DNA of 64,000 nucleotides, taken from the NCBI RefSeq assembly GCF_000264905.1, contig NW_006763149.1, forward strand, positions 590,212 to 654,211, given 5' to 3'. Source of the DNA: Stereum hirsutum FP-91666 SS1 (lineage: Eukaryota; Basidiomycota; Agaricomycetes; Russulales; Stereaceae). A program made the position numbers and the translations under genes. This document shows positions 1 through 11,040 of this stretch, piece after piece; within the stretch, counting starts at the first letter, position 1, and the number at the start of each line of letters is the position of its first letter. The notes beneath the pieces are model-generated. The model was given only the letters and a program-made list of their open reading frames with translations, did not search any database and had not been told where the DNA came from.

Positions 1-449
1 GCGCGGGGGTACAACAAGCGGGTCGAAGGAACGGCGAAGCGGTAGTAGAAAGAAAAGTATGCGTATCCCGATAGGAGTTTGGTTGCGAGGACCTGACAAG
101 ACCGAGCGTGGTCCCTTTTGGCGAGGAGGGCTTCCAACGGGTGGCGCGTCGATGAGGCTTTGGGCAGGCGGTCAAGGCTTGAGCGAGCGAATGGAAGGTC
201 CTCGTCCTTGATGTAGCCGAACCAGACGAACAAGAACATGCCCAGGATATGAAGAGGGTATGCGCTTGGGATTGACCGGAGTATTAATACGGAGAAGAAG
301 GCGATGGACGACAAGACGTGTCCTCGGACACGCACGGTAGCGAATGCAAGACATGCGAGTGGAAACACGACGCCGAACAGGTCCTCAAAGCTGACTAACT
401 CAGGGTTGTATGAACGGGTGCGATGTCTGTAATACATCGCAGAGTCCAT
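1..449 (-). CDS. Partial membrane protein, N-terminal part, runs off the left edge
   Basis: I do not recognise the family. A reading frame opens at ATG 449 on the minus strand and stays open through position 1, about 149 codons, so the gene continues outside the window. The product starts MDSAMYYRHR and has at least two hydrophobic stretches, roughly residues 26-44 and 51-84, separated by a basic turn. A polar Arg/Lys-rich region follows, and then an aromatic stretch rich in Tyr and Phe near the edge. A TATA-like TTATAAG lies about 65-70 nt upstream of the ATG (around 514-520), which supports this start. The long open frame, hydrophobic pattern and promoter-like element support a real gene. 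Absence of a visible intron and of any known motif keeps confidence moderate. Confidence 0.5.
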   Translation of the reverse strand, partial: MDSAMYYRHRTRSYNPELVSFEDLFGVVFPLACLAFATVRVRGHVLSSIAFFSVLILRSIPSAYPLHILGMFLFVWFGYIKDEDLPFARSSLDRLPKASSTRHPLEALLAKRDHARSCQVLATKLLSGYAYFSFYYRFAVPSTRLLYPR

Positions 450-1592
450 GTTGGAGGGAGCAGTGGGTGGAGAGAGACAAAAGACAATGTGATGCCGAGC
501 CGTATTGTGTCGCCCTTATAAACCAGTCGAACACGATCTCGTGCTCCGCGGCGTCAAGAAAGGAAAAGGTGTCTTTTGTAGCTTCTTCCATATTCCATCA
601 GTGCCTAGATCTGTGATAATGATAATGATACGATCGCTTAAGCGACAGAAGCTACTCATCCCTACGTAATTGCCACTTGCGACTGAGACTAGATATCCAG
701 CTAGTAAATGCAAGTATGCACTGACTCTGGCAATATACGACCTGGTGATTTTTTGATAATGAGACCCATCATACAGTCGTTTCTGTCACTGAAATACAGG
801 CAGGCTCTAACGCATTGGCCCGCGTGTACGGGCCATGCAGTCAGTACGATCAGATCTAGATATGAGAACACGCGGAGGACAAAGGAGCGACCGTACAAGG
901 CAACCTGAATGAGCGCCATGGCAACCTTGAACCAAACGGCATGCGATATCGCCTCCTGCACGGTCAAATCAACTCGCGGAGAAAATTTCAGCTTCGTCGA
1001 GTGTCAGTAAACTTCTAGTCGATAGCTCGCTGCGAGGGAAGGTCTCTATGGTTGAGGGAGCATGGTGAACAAAAGCAAGGATGTATGAAACACGGGTGGC
1101 GACGCGTGGAGCTCCGGTACTGGTCCCCACGACTCGGATGGCCGGTCCTTGATCGGTCCGGCGTTGTTTTGCGGTCTTTTTACCCCAAACCTTCCGACCT
1201 CAGGCCTGTTTGGATGCCGCTCGTAAGACAACTTGTGACGACTTAAAATCAATGTTGGTGTCTTCGCCAGCTTCTTCTTTGGAGACTGGTTTGACACTCT
1301 TTAAAAAAAGGATAGTAACCTACAGAATAAGTAGCCGTGACATGTTGTGCGTACAGATTGGTTATGAAAGATGTTCCGCGTAGAGTAAGTAGTGGAAACC
1401 AAACGAAAACGTAGCCAGGAGGAAAGATAGATATGATACGACGTGCATAGCGGGCGGTACGAGTAAATAACGACGAAAACAGGGAACAGCAATAACAAGC
1501 AATAACAGGACACATAATACGATTCACCACAAGGTGCAAGAGCGATGACACCGTATCCTCATCGCACAACGATCCAACCCGAAACCAGAAGT
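450..1592. other. Gap, no gene supported
   Basis: About 1.1 kb between the partial membrane gene and HNH module A. Apart from the TATA-like site for the minus-strand gene I see no frame with coding character, no splice-consistent exon chain and no RNA gene. A hydrophobic minus-strand frame at 701-967 lacks an ATG and was not accepted. Confidence 0.5.
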
Positions 1593-3229
1593 TTACGCAT
1601 AAGCAGGTGGCCAGTCCTCCCAGGGACCGCTAGGAGGCTTTCGAGGCTCTTCCAAGAACTGAGAATCCGGAGAATAATGGTCCTCGGCTACGGGTTCACC
1701 ATGCTCCAAAGCCGCGTTCGCCCAGTCGGTGATACTGAACTGTCGTTTGGGTTGCAATGCGATCGGTCTGCCTTCGTCTTCCGATTCAGACTCAGACTCT
1801 TCTCCGGCGGCAACACGCAATGAATGATCGACAGGGCTAAGGGGTTGGAGGCAGGGAGAAGAGGGGGCATGGTCGTTCATAGAATACGAAAACATGCCTA
1901 AAATGTCGTCAACAATATCGCCAGGACTGCCAGTGAAATACTTTTTAGGACGTGGATGTTTGCGCGATCGCTTCTCATCGCCACCGCCATCCTGATGGCC
2001 ACGTTTACGTTTACCCAGTGGAGTATGGGACTGCTGACGGCGATCGCGGTCGGAAGGTGGCAAAGAACCGCTATCCGGATCGATATACGACCATAGTTCG
2101 CGGTGATCGTCAGCGTATTCCTGCCATAGCACATAGATCTCCCGTGCCATGGTCATCCTGACCATATGCCGGGGAAGGATAAGGGTTGAAAGTGGAGTAT
2201 GTAAGCCGAACTCCCTGACTGCTTTCCAAATAACAGGGTATGGGTGAGCAGTCGACCTAATCATGGGCCAGTCATTGTATGCGTCGGGGGTATACGATTC
2301 GAATTCGCGCTTGGCCAGTTCGTCGTATTCCTTTCCTTCCTTGAACTTGAGGCGAAGAAGCTCAGCGGATGCGCTTGACGAGCCAAAGGGTACGAACTCG
2401 TATTGGTAAATTCTGTACTCGAAAGCGTTGTTCTTTAACACGGGCGAGGATCAATATAACAGCCGGCGTATGACACAAATGACACGTACCTTTACCAAGG
2501 GTACACCCTCGCCATCCGCCTTTCTCGGCCCAGATTGACGTAGATGGTCTTGGAGTGCGTCGTATATCTTAGCTAGGACACCGATGGGTGGAAGGAGAAC
2601 CCAGTCTTGCTTATCGAATCGCATATGCCAATCGACTTGCACTAAAGCATGTGTCAGTAATCCATCTGAATCGTCCCAGTCAGAAAGAGAGCGTACATGG
2701 AATCGTGTTCAAAGGGCCGGTAAAATCGAACTGCTCAGGCTTCAGACCCCAGGCCACCTCCAATCGAGCTTTCTGGGGACGACGAGATTCGGATGAGCTT
2801 GATTAGCTGTGACATCAGAAAGATACGAACCTGGGCGATATCTAATTTATTGTCGACGACGTGCGCCTCTTGCACACAATTGCAAAGTAGTACATTGCCT
2901 TTGGAGTCTTTCCAAGGCGAATGCGTGACTGCACACCATCGACGAAGGTTGTCCATGGGTAAGGCCATCTCGGACCCGGGAGTGACAGAGAGCGGCAGTT
3001 GGTTCGGTCGCTTACAGTCCCTCAGATTAGTGGATGGTGAACCATGTTCAGGACAGAGGTTGCGATTGCCATGTTCGGTTGACTCTTGAATCGGATTTGT
3101 GCAGTTCGACAAAGACAATGATGTAGCAGTACTAGAATCGAGTGGCAGGGTGTTTGCGAGGATTACGGCGAGTTGAGACCGGGCCGCCTCCGCAGAGGCA
3201 CGAGAGTCTTTCGAGTTACTGCTAGACAT
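1593..3229 (-). CDS. HNH-nuclease-like protein, long type (module A)
   Basis: Predicted 488-aa member of a basidiomycete HNH_2-like family; nuclease activity is inferred from the family only. Exons are 3229-2831, 2772-2697, 2641-2490 and 2432-1593, with introns of 55-58 nt. The split HNH core is visible: His123 in EAHVV, Asn155 in LNTIP and His164 in DWHMRFD. Intron 1 falls ten residues after the first His; intron 2 falls between Asn and the second His. The last exon carries the second family motif (RSTAHPYPVIWKA), then an acidic, Ser/Arg-rich disordered region with a Lys/Arg cluster that could be a nuclear signal, and the C-terminal motifs FSITDWANAA and GPWEDWPPAY. The 5' end is head-to-head with the short HNH gene, the two start codons 198 bp apart. 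Confidence 0.85.
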
Positions 3230-3427
3230 GGTTGTGGTAGATGGTAAGATAGAAACAAAGTCGGCGCGTCTTGTGCGTTACAACTTGAACGGACCGTCGG
3301 ACGCCACGAACCTGAAACTCCGCAGACACGTCACGTGATAGTGCCTAATAAGGCACCTGGCAACTTTGAATATTTAATATTCTACGACTCTCCTTGCTCT
3401 CGTCGCTCGAGCTACCTGAATCCCATC
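3230..3427. promoter_or_regulatory. Divergent promoter of HNH module A
   Basis: The 198 bp between the two start codons must hold both promoters. It contains the palindrome CACGTG at 3332-3337 and a TATA-like TATTTAATATT around 3370, about 55-60 nt upstream of the short gene's ATG. No separate TATA box is evident for the long gene. Confidence 0.5.
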
Positions 3428-4876
3428 ATGTCGGCTCATCACACGACAACTCCCGATCATTCTTCCCATATAATATCTGTTAAAATTTCCAAGAAAATAC
3501 CTCGGGAGAACAAGCAATGGCGCCGTGGTTTATCGACGGCAGATCTGGAACGGTTGAGGCGCAGAGCGGAGCCTATTGGAATGGCCGGCGTTTGTATGAT
3601 CACACTTTCCAGGGATCTCAAGACACTCAATTTCTGTCATATGGTTGGGAGCGAGAAAAAAGAAGAAGATTATGAGGTCAGTGTCAACCCTACCCTTTAG
3701 TACGAGATAGCTCAGGTGTTTGTCAACCGGCGCTGAATAATTTCTGTTAGCTTCGGAAAATAGCATATATCTTTGGACTCCCGCCTGGGGGTTTCAACGT
3801 ACATTCTTCACGCAACCTTATCATCAGTTCGTTTCCCCTTATTATGCTCTTGGGCTTACCTCTGACTGTGCATTGGCTAGTGAGGGGAGACCTCCACGTC
3901 GTACTAGATCAGGGAGGCATCGCAATGTTGCCCGACCTGTCCTTGATGAACAAGATCGAGGCGATATTCAAGGACGCTCGAGACAACGCAGCTCGAACGG
4001 GCTCCCATCTGAAATTTTTGGACTGGAAGAAGGTGAGTTCCTCGCAGTTCCGCCCTGGAACGTTACCGCTCATGCGCCCACAATGACCATTTGCCTTGTA
4101 TCTAGTACGACTGGCTACAGGATCACCATACGTATCGCATTATTCCTATGGCTTCCTTGGGCATCGAAAAGGTAATTCGACGCGGATCCGGTGAGGTGTA
4201 TTGGAGTCTTTCGGAGCTGCCGAAGATCCAGTCCTGGGTCCATCCCTTGATTGCCATCTGGCACGCAGGCGCAAAACTCGAAAAGCTCTCAGGCTCGGCG
4301 ACAGGCCTTCAGGATATGCTTCTCCATCTCTCACTTGACGACTTCGCAGGCGCAAAACTAGAAAAGCCCTCGGCGACAAGCCTTCAGGATATGTTTCTTC
4401 AACTCCTCTCACTTGACGACTTCGCACGGCTTCAATCCGCTTTCAGGATCTGGCATATTTGGAAATCTATCTCTCTGCTGGAGGACTATGAACTAAAAGA
4501 GATCGACGAAGACAATCGACACTCTCCCAGGAAGAGGGTTGACGGAGACGAAAATCTTCTTACGACTAGAAGTTCCGCGCCTAAGACGGAGGCTCAGCAA
4601 GATGCGTCTGTGCCGAACGACGGTGACAACGATACTGGATCTGGTTCTCGTGGCGGAAAGGACACCGCAGCTAGTTCAGCCAAAGGCAAGAGTGAAGCGT
4701 CTCACGCTACTGTCATGATCAGCAGGAAACGGAAACAGTCGGACGATCAAGTCGGTGCAGGTCGAACCACATCTAAGCGCCGTGTCACCGCTCCGAAAGA
4801 CCAGGAAGGAGCACGGGTCAAAAGATCTGCTGCTACTGGTGCGAGTGAGGACGCGACAGGTGGTTCCAGTAGCTAG
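3428..4876 (+). CDS. HNH-nuclease-like protein, short type (module A)
   Basis: Predicted 415 aa from exons 3428-3676, 3751-3826, 3881-4032 and 4106-4876. Exons 2 and 3 are 76 and 152 nt, exactly as in the long partner, with the same phases. The HNH pattern is His71 (in FCHMVG, with Cys in place of the usual Ala), Asn105 (SRNLII) and His114 (GDLHVVLDQGG). The second family motif is QSWVHPLIAIWHA. Just after it is a 26-27-residue in-frame tandem duplication that the other short copies lack. The tail is rich in Ser, Lys and Arg, with KRKQ and SKRR clusters that could act in nuclear import. The start follows a TATA-like element. Nuclease function is family inference. Confidence 0.85.
4265..4423 (+). 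repeat. In-frame tandem duplication (81 + 78 nt) inside the short HNH gene A
   Basis: Two adjacent imperfect copies, 4265-4345 and 4346-4423, each begin gcaggcgcaaaact and end cacttgacgacttc. They encode AGAKLEKLSG...SLDDF and AGAKLEKPSA...SLDDF. The other short HNH proteins have this segment once. Confidence 0.9.
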
Positions 4877-5339
4877 GGGAGCTTGTTCGTGATCTCAGCC
4901 AGTTGCCTTCAGCGCAAACAATTTCCTTTCCCCGTATGGTATCGCAACTGCTCTGCTCTTGAATGTGCACTCTCGGCCAAGCTATATTCACCTTGACATG
5001 ATCACTTGTTGATAGCGCTACCGAATACGTCCCCAGTCCTTGAACATATTAGTGCACTACCCCGACAATTCTCCGACTCTTTGTTACCCGTGCTCGACGT
5101 GGGCCTCAGTTTCTGCATCTCAAGGTTTCGACACGCACACTTGTCTTCACGCTGATTTTTAGTAGACACATTGGTCCAGAATTGTGCACACCGTCTTCGC
5201 AGGAAAACGTTCATGGATTGATTGGAGATATTTGAGAAGACTATGTTACAGAGACGGCACGATAGCACAGAAATAGCACAGAAATAGCACAGAAATAGCA
5301 CAGAATATCCACAGAGATCACACACTTGGGACGAAAAGA
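4877..5339. other. Intergenic, convergent 3' ends
   Basis: About 460 bp between the convergent stop codons of short HNH A and short HNH B. It contains the outer end of the left inverted-repeat arm (from about 5113) and an 11-bp tandem repeat. No gene seen. Confidence 0.6.
5262..5305. repeat. 11-bp tandem repeat, four copies
   Basis: Four consecutive copies of atagcacagaa just downstream of the short HNH B stop codon. The equivalent place in the right arm (about 20475-20510) has fewer, irregular copies, so the array changed length after the arms duplicated. Confidence 0.85.
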
Positions 5340-6738
5340 TCACTTATGGCTCCGAGTCCTTGCCCCTGGCTTTCCACTCTTCGCAGCAGAACGTGGCCTT
5401 CCAGTCGTATTCGCTCTCGGACGAGTAGATCTACCTCTCTGCCCTGACCTCCCTCTACAGTTGGACTCGCCTTCGCCTTCTTGTTGATCACGTCCAGGGC
5501 CGTCAGTGCTAGGGCCAGGTTCCTGCGCCCGATTCTTCGCGTTCTTAGAAGTCGTGGAGGGAGTCGTTTTGGGTTTGAGTTTGATGGATCCCGTCTTGCT
5601 GCGCGTCGTATGCGGATGATCATGGACGTTACTGTTGCCAACATTATTACCTGCGTTGTTGCCGTCGGCGCAGGCGCCGGCCTCCCCAGAGTTGTGGTCG
5701 TTGTTGTCGGCATTCGCACCGCCGTCAGTGTTCACCTGCCGGCTAGCCTGAGACGGAGCAGCTACTGAATTTCTCACTGTCTGCTTCGCATTATCGGCAT
5801 CCGCACGCTTGATGTTCTTGACGGGTTTGAAGTCGGGCTCGAAACGGGGGGGAAGGGGGATGGACTTCCAGATATAATAAATCCTAAGGGCTGCCTGTAC
5901 TCGCTGTGTATCATCGTTAGATAGACGGGAGAGAACGAGGTTATGTACCCAAGCCTCGAGTCTGTCGATGTAGCCACCAGCGTGCCAGATTGCATAGAAA
6001 GGATGTACCCAGGACGAGATTTCGGGCAGCTCCTGCACATTCCGGTAGACCTTACCTGGTCGAACGACAACGTCATCGTAACCAAGGACACCGAGGGGGA
6101 TGATCCGATAATTCAGGATTTTATTCAAGTCGTCGTTCTGTTCGAAGTGAAGAGTAAGTGATCGAATATGCGGACATTCTGACACTGAAGACTGGGAAGG
6201 ACTTACATCTTTGCAACCCGTAAAATCAGGCACACTGTTCTTCTTATAAGCCTCCTCGCACTTTCTACTGTAGTATTGCTCGATTGCCGTCATGATTCGG
6301 AGAGATGGTAGCATAACCCAGCCTCCTTGATCCAGAAGCTTATGATAATCGAGCCGGACTGAGTAAATAGTGAATAGTGAGAAGCGACAAACATGGACGA
6401 GGAAGAATGTGCATACGAAACACGAGGTTACTCGATGAGTGCACAGAGAACTCGCCAGGATTAAAACCACAGATATGTTCTAATCGCTGCATCTATTGTG
6501 GTCTCTCAGTAGATCCTCGCCTTTCTAGAGTGGTAGGACAGCTCACCTCGTACTGTTCGAATCTCTTCTCCCTGCTGATAATATGCGCAACAGTGACTGT
6601 CCGGGTGTCTTTCTCGAGAGAAATCATGCAGACCCCGGCTTTATTTCCAGCCTTGATGGTCAGCCGCGATACATCGTCTTGGGAGAGGTCACGACGCCAT
6701 TGTACATTCCGACGAGGAGTATCTTCGATAACAGCCAT
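5340..6738 (-). CDS. HNH-nuclease-like protein, short type (module B, left arm)
   Basis: Predicted 405 aa from exons 6738-6547, 6492-6417, 6358-6207 and 6137-5340. Exons 2 and 3 are again 76 and 152 nt. HNH residues are His52 (VAHIIS), Asn86 (SSNLVF) and His95 (DYHKLLDQGG). The second motif reads SSWVHPFYAIWHA. The C-terminal tail is long and low-complexity: an Asn/Gly/Asp-rich stretch (roughly residues 260-300), then a Lys/Pro/Ser/Thr stretch, then Arg/Gly-rich GRSGQRGR repeats ending RTRSHK. It looks like a disordered, nucleic-acid-binding type tail (inference). The right-arm paralogue (19003-20438) keeps this tail almost unchanged but differs at the N terminus, where it has about 16 extra residues. 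Head-to-head with long HNH B. Confidence 0.85.
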
Positions 6739-7083
6739 AGCGGGAAAACGGAGGTGAAAGGAGTAAGTGGGGGAGAAAGCGTAGACGTCGAGGGAGAAAC
6801 GAGTAACAAGATTTTAAATAGACCAGTGTCATGGCCACGTGTTGCGTTTCGAACATTCTAGACATCCCTTATGCAGTGTACTCTCAAAGCAGTGGCCGTA
6901 AGAAGTTAGTGCAGTGGTGTCCAAAAGTCACGGTCGGGACTCGGAGGCGGGGTCATGTCGGCCCGCCGGGACTCGGCGCTGACACATCACGTGCTTTCAT
7001 CGGCCCCTTCTCACGCAAGTTCCCAGTCGGTTGCAAATCATCTCTTGCGTTGACCACCACCATCTCTTGCATTGACCAACATC
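6739..7083. promoter_or_regulatory. Divergent promoter of HNH module B
   Basis: A 345-bp region between the two ATGs. It has CACGTG at 6836-6841 and again at 6988-6993. A TATTTAAAA element (minus strand, around 6812-6821) sits about 70-80 nt upstream of the short gene's start. Confidence 0.5.
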
Positions 7084-8804
7084 ATGGCTAGTCTCGCTTT
7101 CACAGCATCGTCGCACAGTCTCGTGGCTAGGGGCTCCTCATACCAGCCCTCAGAGAACACTCGACAATTTGTGATTGAAACGGTCGCAAACGCTAAGCGC
7201 TTTCGCAGCGCGACACGTTCTGTCTACACCAACCCGGTCCAGGGATCCCCAGGCGCCTACGGGTACCACAGAGATAGAGAAACTCCATCTCCTGTTCACG
7301 ATACTACCGACTATAACTGGCTGGCGCGTTCTACCCCACCTCTCCCCCTTTCACCTCGCCAAGACCACCCATCGGCAGTCCCTCTCGAGAATCTTCGGAA
7401 TTGGTGTGCTCTAACCCATTCCCAATGGAGAGACTCGGAGGGTCGCGTGCTGAAGTATAATGCCGTGCAAGAAGCACACGTCGTGAGCAGATCATTGAAC
7501 CCAGACGATGTGTGTCACCTTGGATTTTACTGCCGAACAGTCCGGGCACTTACCGTCTTCGTTTTCCAGAAAGCTCGTTTGCAAGTGGCTTGGGGCCTCG
7601 TGCCGGGAGACTTTGATTTCGACGGTCCGCTTAACACAATTCCATGTAAGTCCTTTCTCCTGCTCCTAGTATGCGAACAGTCGAATTTACCGGTATGTCC
7701 AGTACGCGCGAATTGGCACACACTCTTCGACAAGAAGAGCTGGGTGCTTGTTCCCACAAGGGCCATGATGGGCAGTATCGCGGACGCGGCAGAAGACGTT
7801 TTGTTTGATCAGGGTGCTAGGAGTGCCGCTGATGCCAGTTACCCTTTGCTGAGAGAAGTGAGTTGTTGTATTCTTGATCAAGCACCTCGCGTACCGTTTT
7901 CTCTTGCTGGCACTATGGACTGATCCGCACAATCCAGGATGGGAAGCTCATATACAAGATCTATCAATATAAGATAGCACCTTTTGGCCGTTCAATCCCG
8001 AGCGACCTCATTCGTATGCAGTTCAAGAAGGGCAAACAGCATGTCGAGCTGGATAAAAAGACCCAAACCGTCTACAAGACGACCGAATTTGAGCGCTGGC
8101 CAACTGTATCATCGACCGTCCATCCCTTCGCGATAATATGGAAAGCCGTCACCGAGTTTGGGATCGACACAGAACTAAATCAACTCCACGTCGCAGAGCA
8201 TATTCCTCTCATGATGCAGCTTCGGGAGATTTATAAACGCTGGATGAAGTACGCTGATGACCATAGTCATCTCTTGTTGCCCGAGCAGCTTGATCGCGAC
8301 CCTTCTCCCCCGTCCAATCGCGGCAGTCGCAGATCAAAAAAGTCCTCCAACCGAAAACGTCAGCGCACGGACAGCGATGACGGCTCCGTTGGCGATCGAC
8401 CCAAGAAACGCACACTTCCTTCTAAGCGTGATCGAAACGAGCCCGGCGAGGTCGACCGCGTTCCCAGCCTGGTCTTCCCCTCGTCAGAATTCTGTAGTCT
8501 ATCTTCCTACCATCTAGAATCCCCGAGTCTCATTGATCGTCCAGTGCGTGTGGCGCCAGAGGTCGAGGAGGACTCCGACGACGACTACGAGGAACATCGC
8601 CCTTCGGCCCTCCAGCCACAGAGGAAGTTCAACATCGCTGATTGGGCGAAGACGGCCTCGGTGCAGTCAGAGTCGGTCATGGAAGCCGAATGCCCCTCTG
8701 ATCCCAACGTTTCGGAGCAGCCACGGAAACCTCCTCGCGGACCGTGGAAGCTTTGGCCCCCTGCTTATAAATTATCGGGTTGCGTTGGGAGTCGACTCAG
8801 TTGA
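7084..8804 (+). CDS. HNH-nuclease-like protein, long type (module B, left arm)
   Basis: Predicted 507 aa from exons 7084-7509, 7570-7645, 7703-7857 and 7938-8804. HNH core: His132 (EAHVV), Asn164 (LNTIP), His173 (NWHTLFDKK). The second motif, SSTVHPFAIIWKA, is near residue 281. A Ser/Arg/Lys-rich stretch (SKKSSNRKRQR, a plausible nuclear signal) and an acidic run (EEDSDDDYEE) follow. The C-terminal motifs FNIADWAKTAS and GPWKLWPPAY are present. The protein then continues about ten residues (to GSRLS) where other long copies stop after the PAY-like ending; small indels relative to the right arm account for this. The first about 100 residues are poorly conserved against the right-arm copy, whereas the HNH block is nearly identical. 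Confidence 0.87.
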
Positions 8805-9818
8805 TGGTTTGGTGACTTGTATAACGCGTCTTGCTGTCCTTGCTTTTGCTATTCGTCTGCTTTAACATGTTTTGTTTACACTCATGGTTTGTTATCTCCC
8901 TAATCCTCGCCCGCGATTCTTTTCATTTCGGTCAACAATACTATACAACATTCCTCGCGGTTCGTCTCCGAGTCATTCTCATTGCACAAACTGTCCTGTA
9001 GCGCGATATCTTCCTCTCGCTTGAGAGAGCTCCCTCAGGAATCCTCTTAGCTATATCCATCATTGCGTTCTGTATTTTTAAAGTAGCGCACCATCGTGCC
9101 CTAGTCACTATTGACAATCATCTTTTTGATCTCCTTGTCGGGGCTCGCGAATTTGCTTGTGAATCGCGTGTGGTCACAAGCACATGATCTGTAACCCCAT
9201 TGCCCAACTCGAATTGGCCGGGCCCCGAATATGCTCGTGAGCCTTCGTGAGCTTTGTCTGTTCAGGCATCACGGCGTTCATCATCGCACCACCTAACCAT
9301 TCTCAACACACCCAACGCATACTTAACTGACCTACCATGTTACGTGCTGGCGTCCACTCCCAGTGATTATCAGCGTTACAATCAGCATCCGTGTTGGCGT
9401 GCCGCACGTCGAATCTACGAATGATGCCGCATTGCACAGACATCATCGCTCGATCATGTCCTATCGTGTCCTAGTGAAGCCACGATGAAAAGACTCAAAT
9501 ACTTCTAGAGATTCAGTTCTTGCCGGTAGGTGACCATTCCGACTTCAGTGTTTCTCCTCTCTTCTTATCTCTGGGGCATCTCCCGCACCTCCTCGTCACG
9601 CCGAGGCTTGTCACCTGCTGTGCAGAGCGGTCGAACGCTCCGATAGTCATCCCGGACCGTCAAATACAATGGAAGAGTACTGCAGAATTGTGCATATGAA
9701 GAAGGCTCCTCCTTTCTCTGCGTCTGCGTTCATCTTCGTGGAACTACAAGCCACTGCTCGTCTCTCTCCTCGCTGCTTATAGCATTCACCGTTTACCTTT
9801 ATCGTTTAAGCAAACGAT
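8805..9818. other. Noncoding: 3' flank of long HNH B and cyclase promoter
   Basis: To 9661 this is the noncoding end of the left arm, strongly similar to the reverse complement of 15872-16740. From 9662 the sequence is unique and must contain the cyclase promoter. No convincing gene or transposon ends are visible. Confidence 0.6.
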
Positions 9819-10517
9819 ATGCCCGCTCAGAAAACTATCATCGATCTCAGCCAACCCCTCACCGTCGGTGGTATGAGCTACGGTAACGACGATCACCCCG
9901 AATTTTTCTGCAAAAGCGCGTGCAGCATAGCAGAGCACGGATCGAACGTCACGCATATCAGCCTCGGGTCCCATACCGGCACTCACATAGACGCACCCAT
10001 CCACTTCATCGAGGGCGCAGCCACCGTGACCGACCTCGATCTCAAAATGCTCGTGGCGCCAGCAGTTGTTGTAGACGTTCGGGGGAAAAAGCCACGGAGC
10101 ATTATCACATGGCAGGATCTGGAGAAGTATGAGGAGAGGTTGACGGAGGGCGTTATGCTCATTCTGTGCACGGGTTGGTCGAAATATTGGGGGGAGGCTG
10201 AATATCAGGCCAGTCCGCGACTGGACGTCGATGCTGCGCGTAGGGTGCTGGATAGGGGCGTTAGGGTGCTTGGGATTGATACGCTCAGCCCAGATGGGAA
10301 TGCACTTCCGGGCGAGGTAGCGTTGCATCCGGTACACAAAGAGGTACTTGGGAGAGAGGCAGTAATCGCAGAAAATTTGAACCATCTGGACGAATTGTTG
10401 GGCGTGAAGGACCCCATCGTCAGTATCCTGCCTTTGAGGTTGGACGGATGTGACGGTTCGCCCATCAGAGCGGTGGCGTGGCCAGCAAATGCCAAAGGTA
10501 AGCTCATATTTCCATAA
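9819..10517 (+). CDS. Cyclase family protein (kynurenine formamidase-like)
   Basis: Intronless 232-aa protein of the cyclase/metal-dependent formamidase family. Members hydrolyse amide or cyclic substrates such as N-formylkynurenine using a divalent metal. The family signature is present: DLSQPL at the N terminus, then HTGTHIDAPIHF around residues 51-62, whose His and Asp residues bind the metal. Later motifs are LGIDTLSPDG (about 149-158), the ALHPVHK segment (about 166-172) and NLNHLDEL (about 186-193). The length matches the family. ATG 9819 gives MPAQKTIIDLSQ directly before the conserved start. No signal peptide, so probably cytosolic. Substrate cannot be assigned from sequence. The gene begins 157 bp after the inner boundary of the left arm. 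Confidence 0.85.
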   Translation: MPAQKTIIDLSQPLTVGGMSYGNDDHPEFFCKSACSIAEHGSNVTHISLGSHTGTHIDAPIHFIEGAATVTDLDLKMLVAPAVVVDVRGKKPRSIITWQDLEKYEERLTEGVMLILCTGWSKYWGEAEYQASPRLDVDAARRVLDRGVRVLGIDTLSPDGNALPGEVALHPVHKEVLGREAVIAENLNHLDELLGVKDPIVSILPLRLDGCDGSPIRAVAWPANAKGKLIFP

Positions 10518-11040
10518 TCGCTCCGATGCCTTGTGATGCTGACTATCCTGGAGCTGGTCTATGAACGTTCTGTCGATGCGTTGGCTTCCAGGCTTTGGGT
10601 ATAGCCTTTTCCCAATCTTTTGGTGTACGTTGCGCAAATCTTGTCACCTTCTTGACCGTTACATCTACTTTATATACACTTCACACAGAATAGTATCATA
10701 TCTCAATATCCTCGAATATACCAGCAATATACACACCAACTCCGGCCAAGTGAGGAGAGTCGCGAGGCTGCGAGTGTCTAGTAGAGGAATGGATGTGACA
10801 TAGCCCACGTATCTAAAGTCTACCCGATGTTTCTTACTCTGCATAAATTATGTCTAGAAATAACAATCCAACCAATTTCTCTTATGTGTTGGGAGTCACT
10901 TGAATAGCAATCGAAGGTTGATCGGAGGTGAAGCAGGGGCTGGGCCACATCAAGTGCCACCCCAACGGTAGTTGACGTGTCCAGTTCGCGCCAGGAGCGC
11001 GACTTGCACTTTGCTTCGTTCACCCATCTCTACTGGAGCT
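10518..11040. other. Intergenic, cyclase to glucosidase II
   Basis: About 520 bp of noncoding sequence holding the 3' end of the cyclase transcript and the glucosidase II promoter. No gene or repeat seen. Confidence 0.6.

Larger units (their letters stand above)
5113..9661 (+). repeat. Left arm of a large inverted duplication
   Basis: This about 4.5-kb segment is matched in reverse complement by 15872-20655. Both arms carry the same ordered content: short HNH gene, divergent promoter, long HNH gene and about 0.85 kb of 3' noncoding DNA. The inner boundary is sharp: the last shared bases are gaccgtc at 9655-9661 and its complement at 15872-15878. The outer homology fades near cttgagatgcaga, about 5113 here and about 20655 in the other arm. 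Noncoding 3' flanks look about 90% identical by eye; parts of the coding regions are much more diverged. Confidence 0.9.

Noticed and set aside
701..967. Hydrophobic minus-strand frame upstream of the partial membrane gene
   Set aside because: It starts with TTG, has no in-frame ATG before the hydrophobic part that fits a splice model, and matches no family.
9786..10637. Long open frame (283 codons) antisense to the cyclase gene
   Set aside because: The plus-strand cyclase carries a full family signature. The antisense frame has no motif, runs through the cyclase codons in a complementary frame and is a composition shadow.
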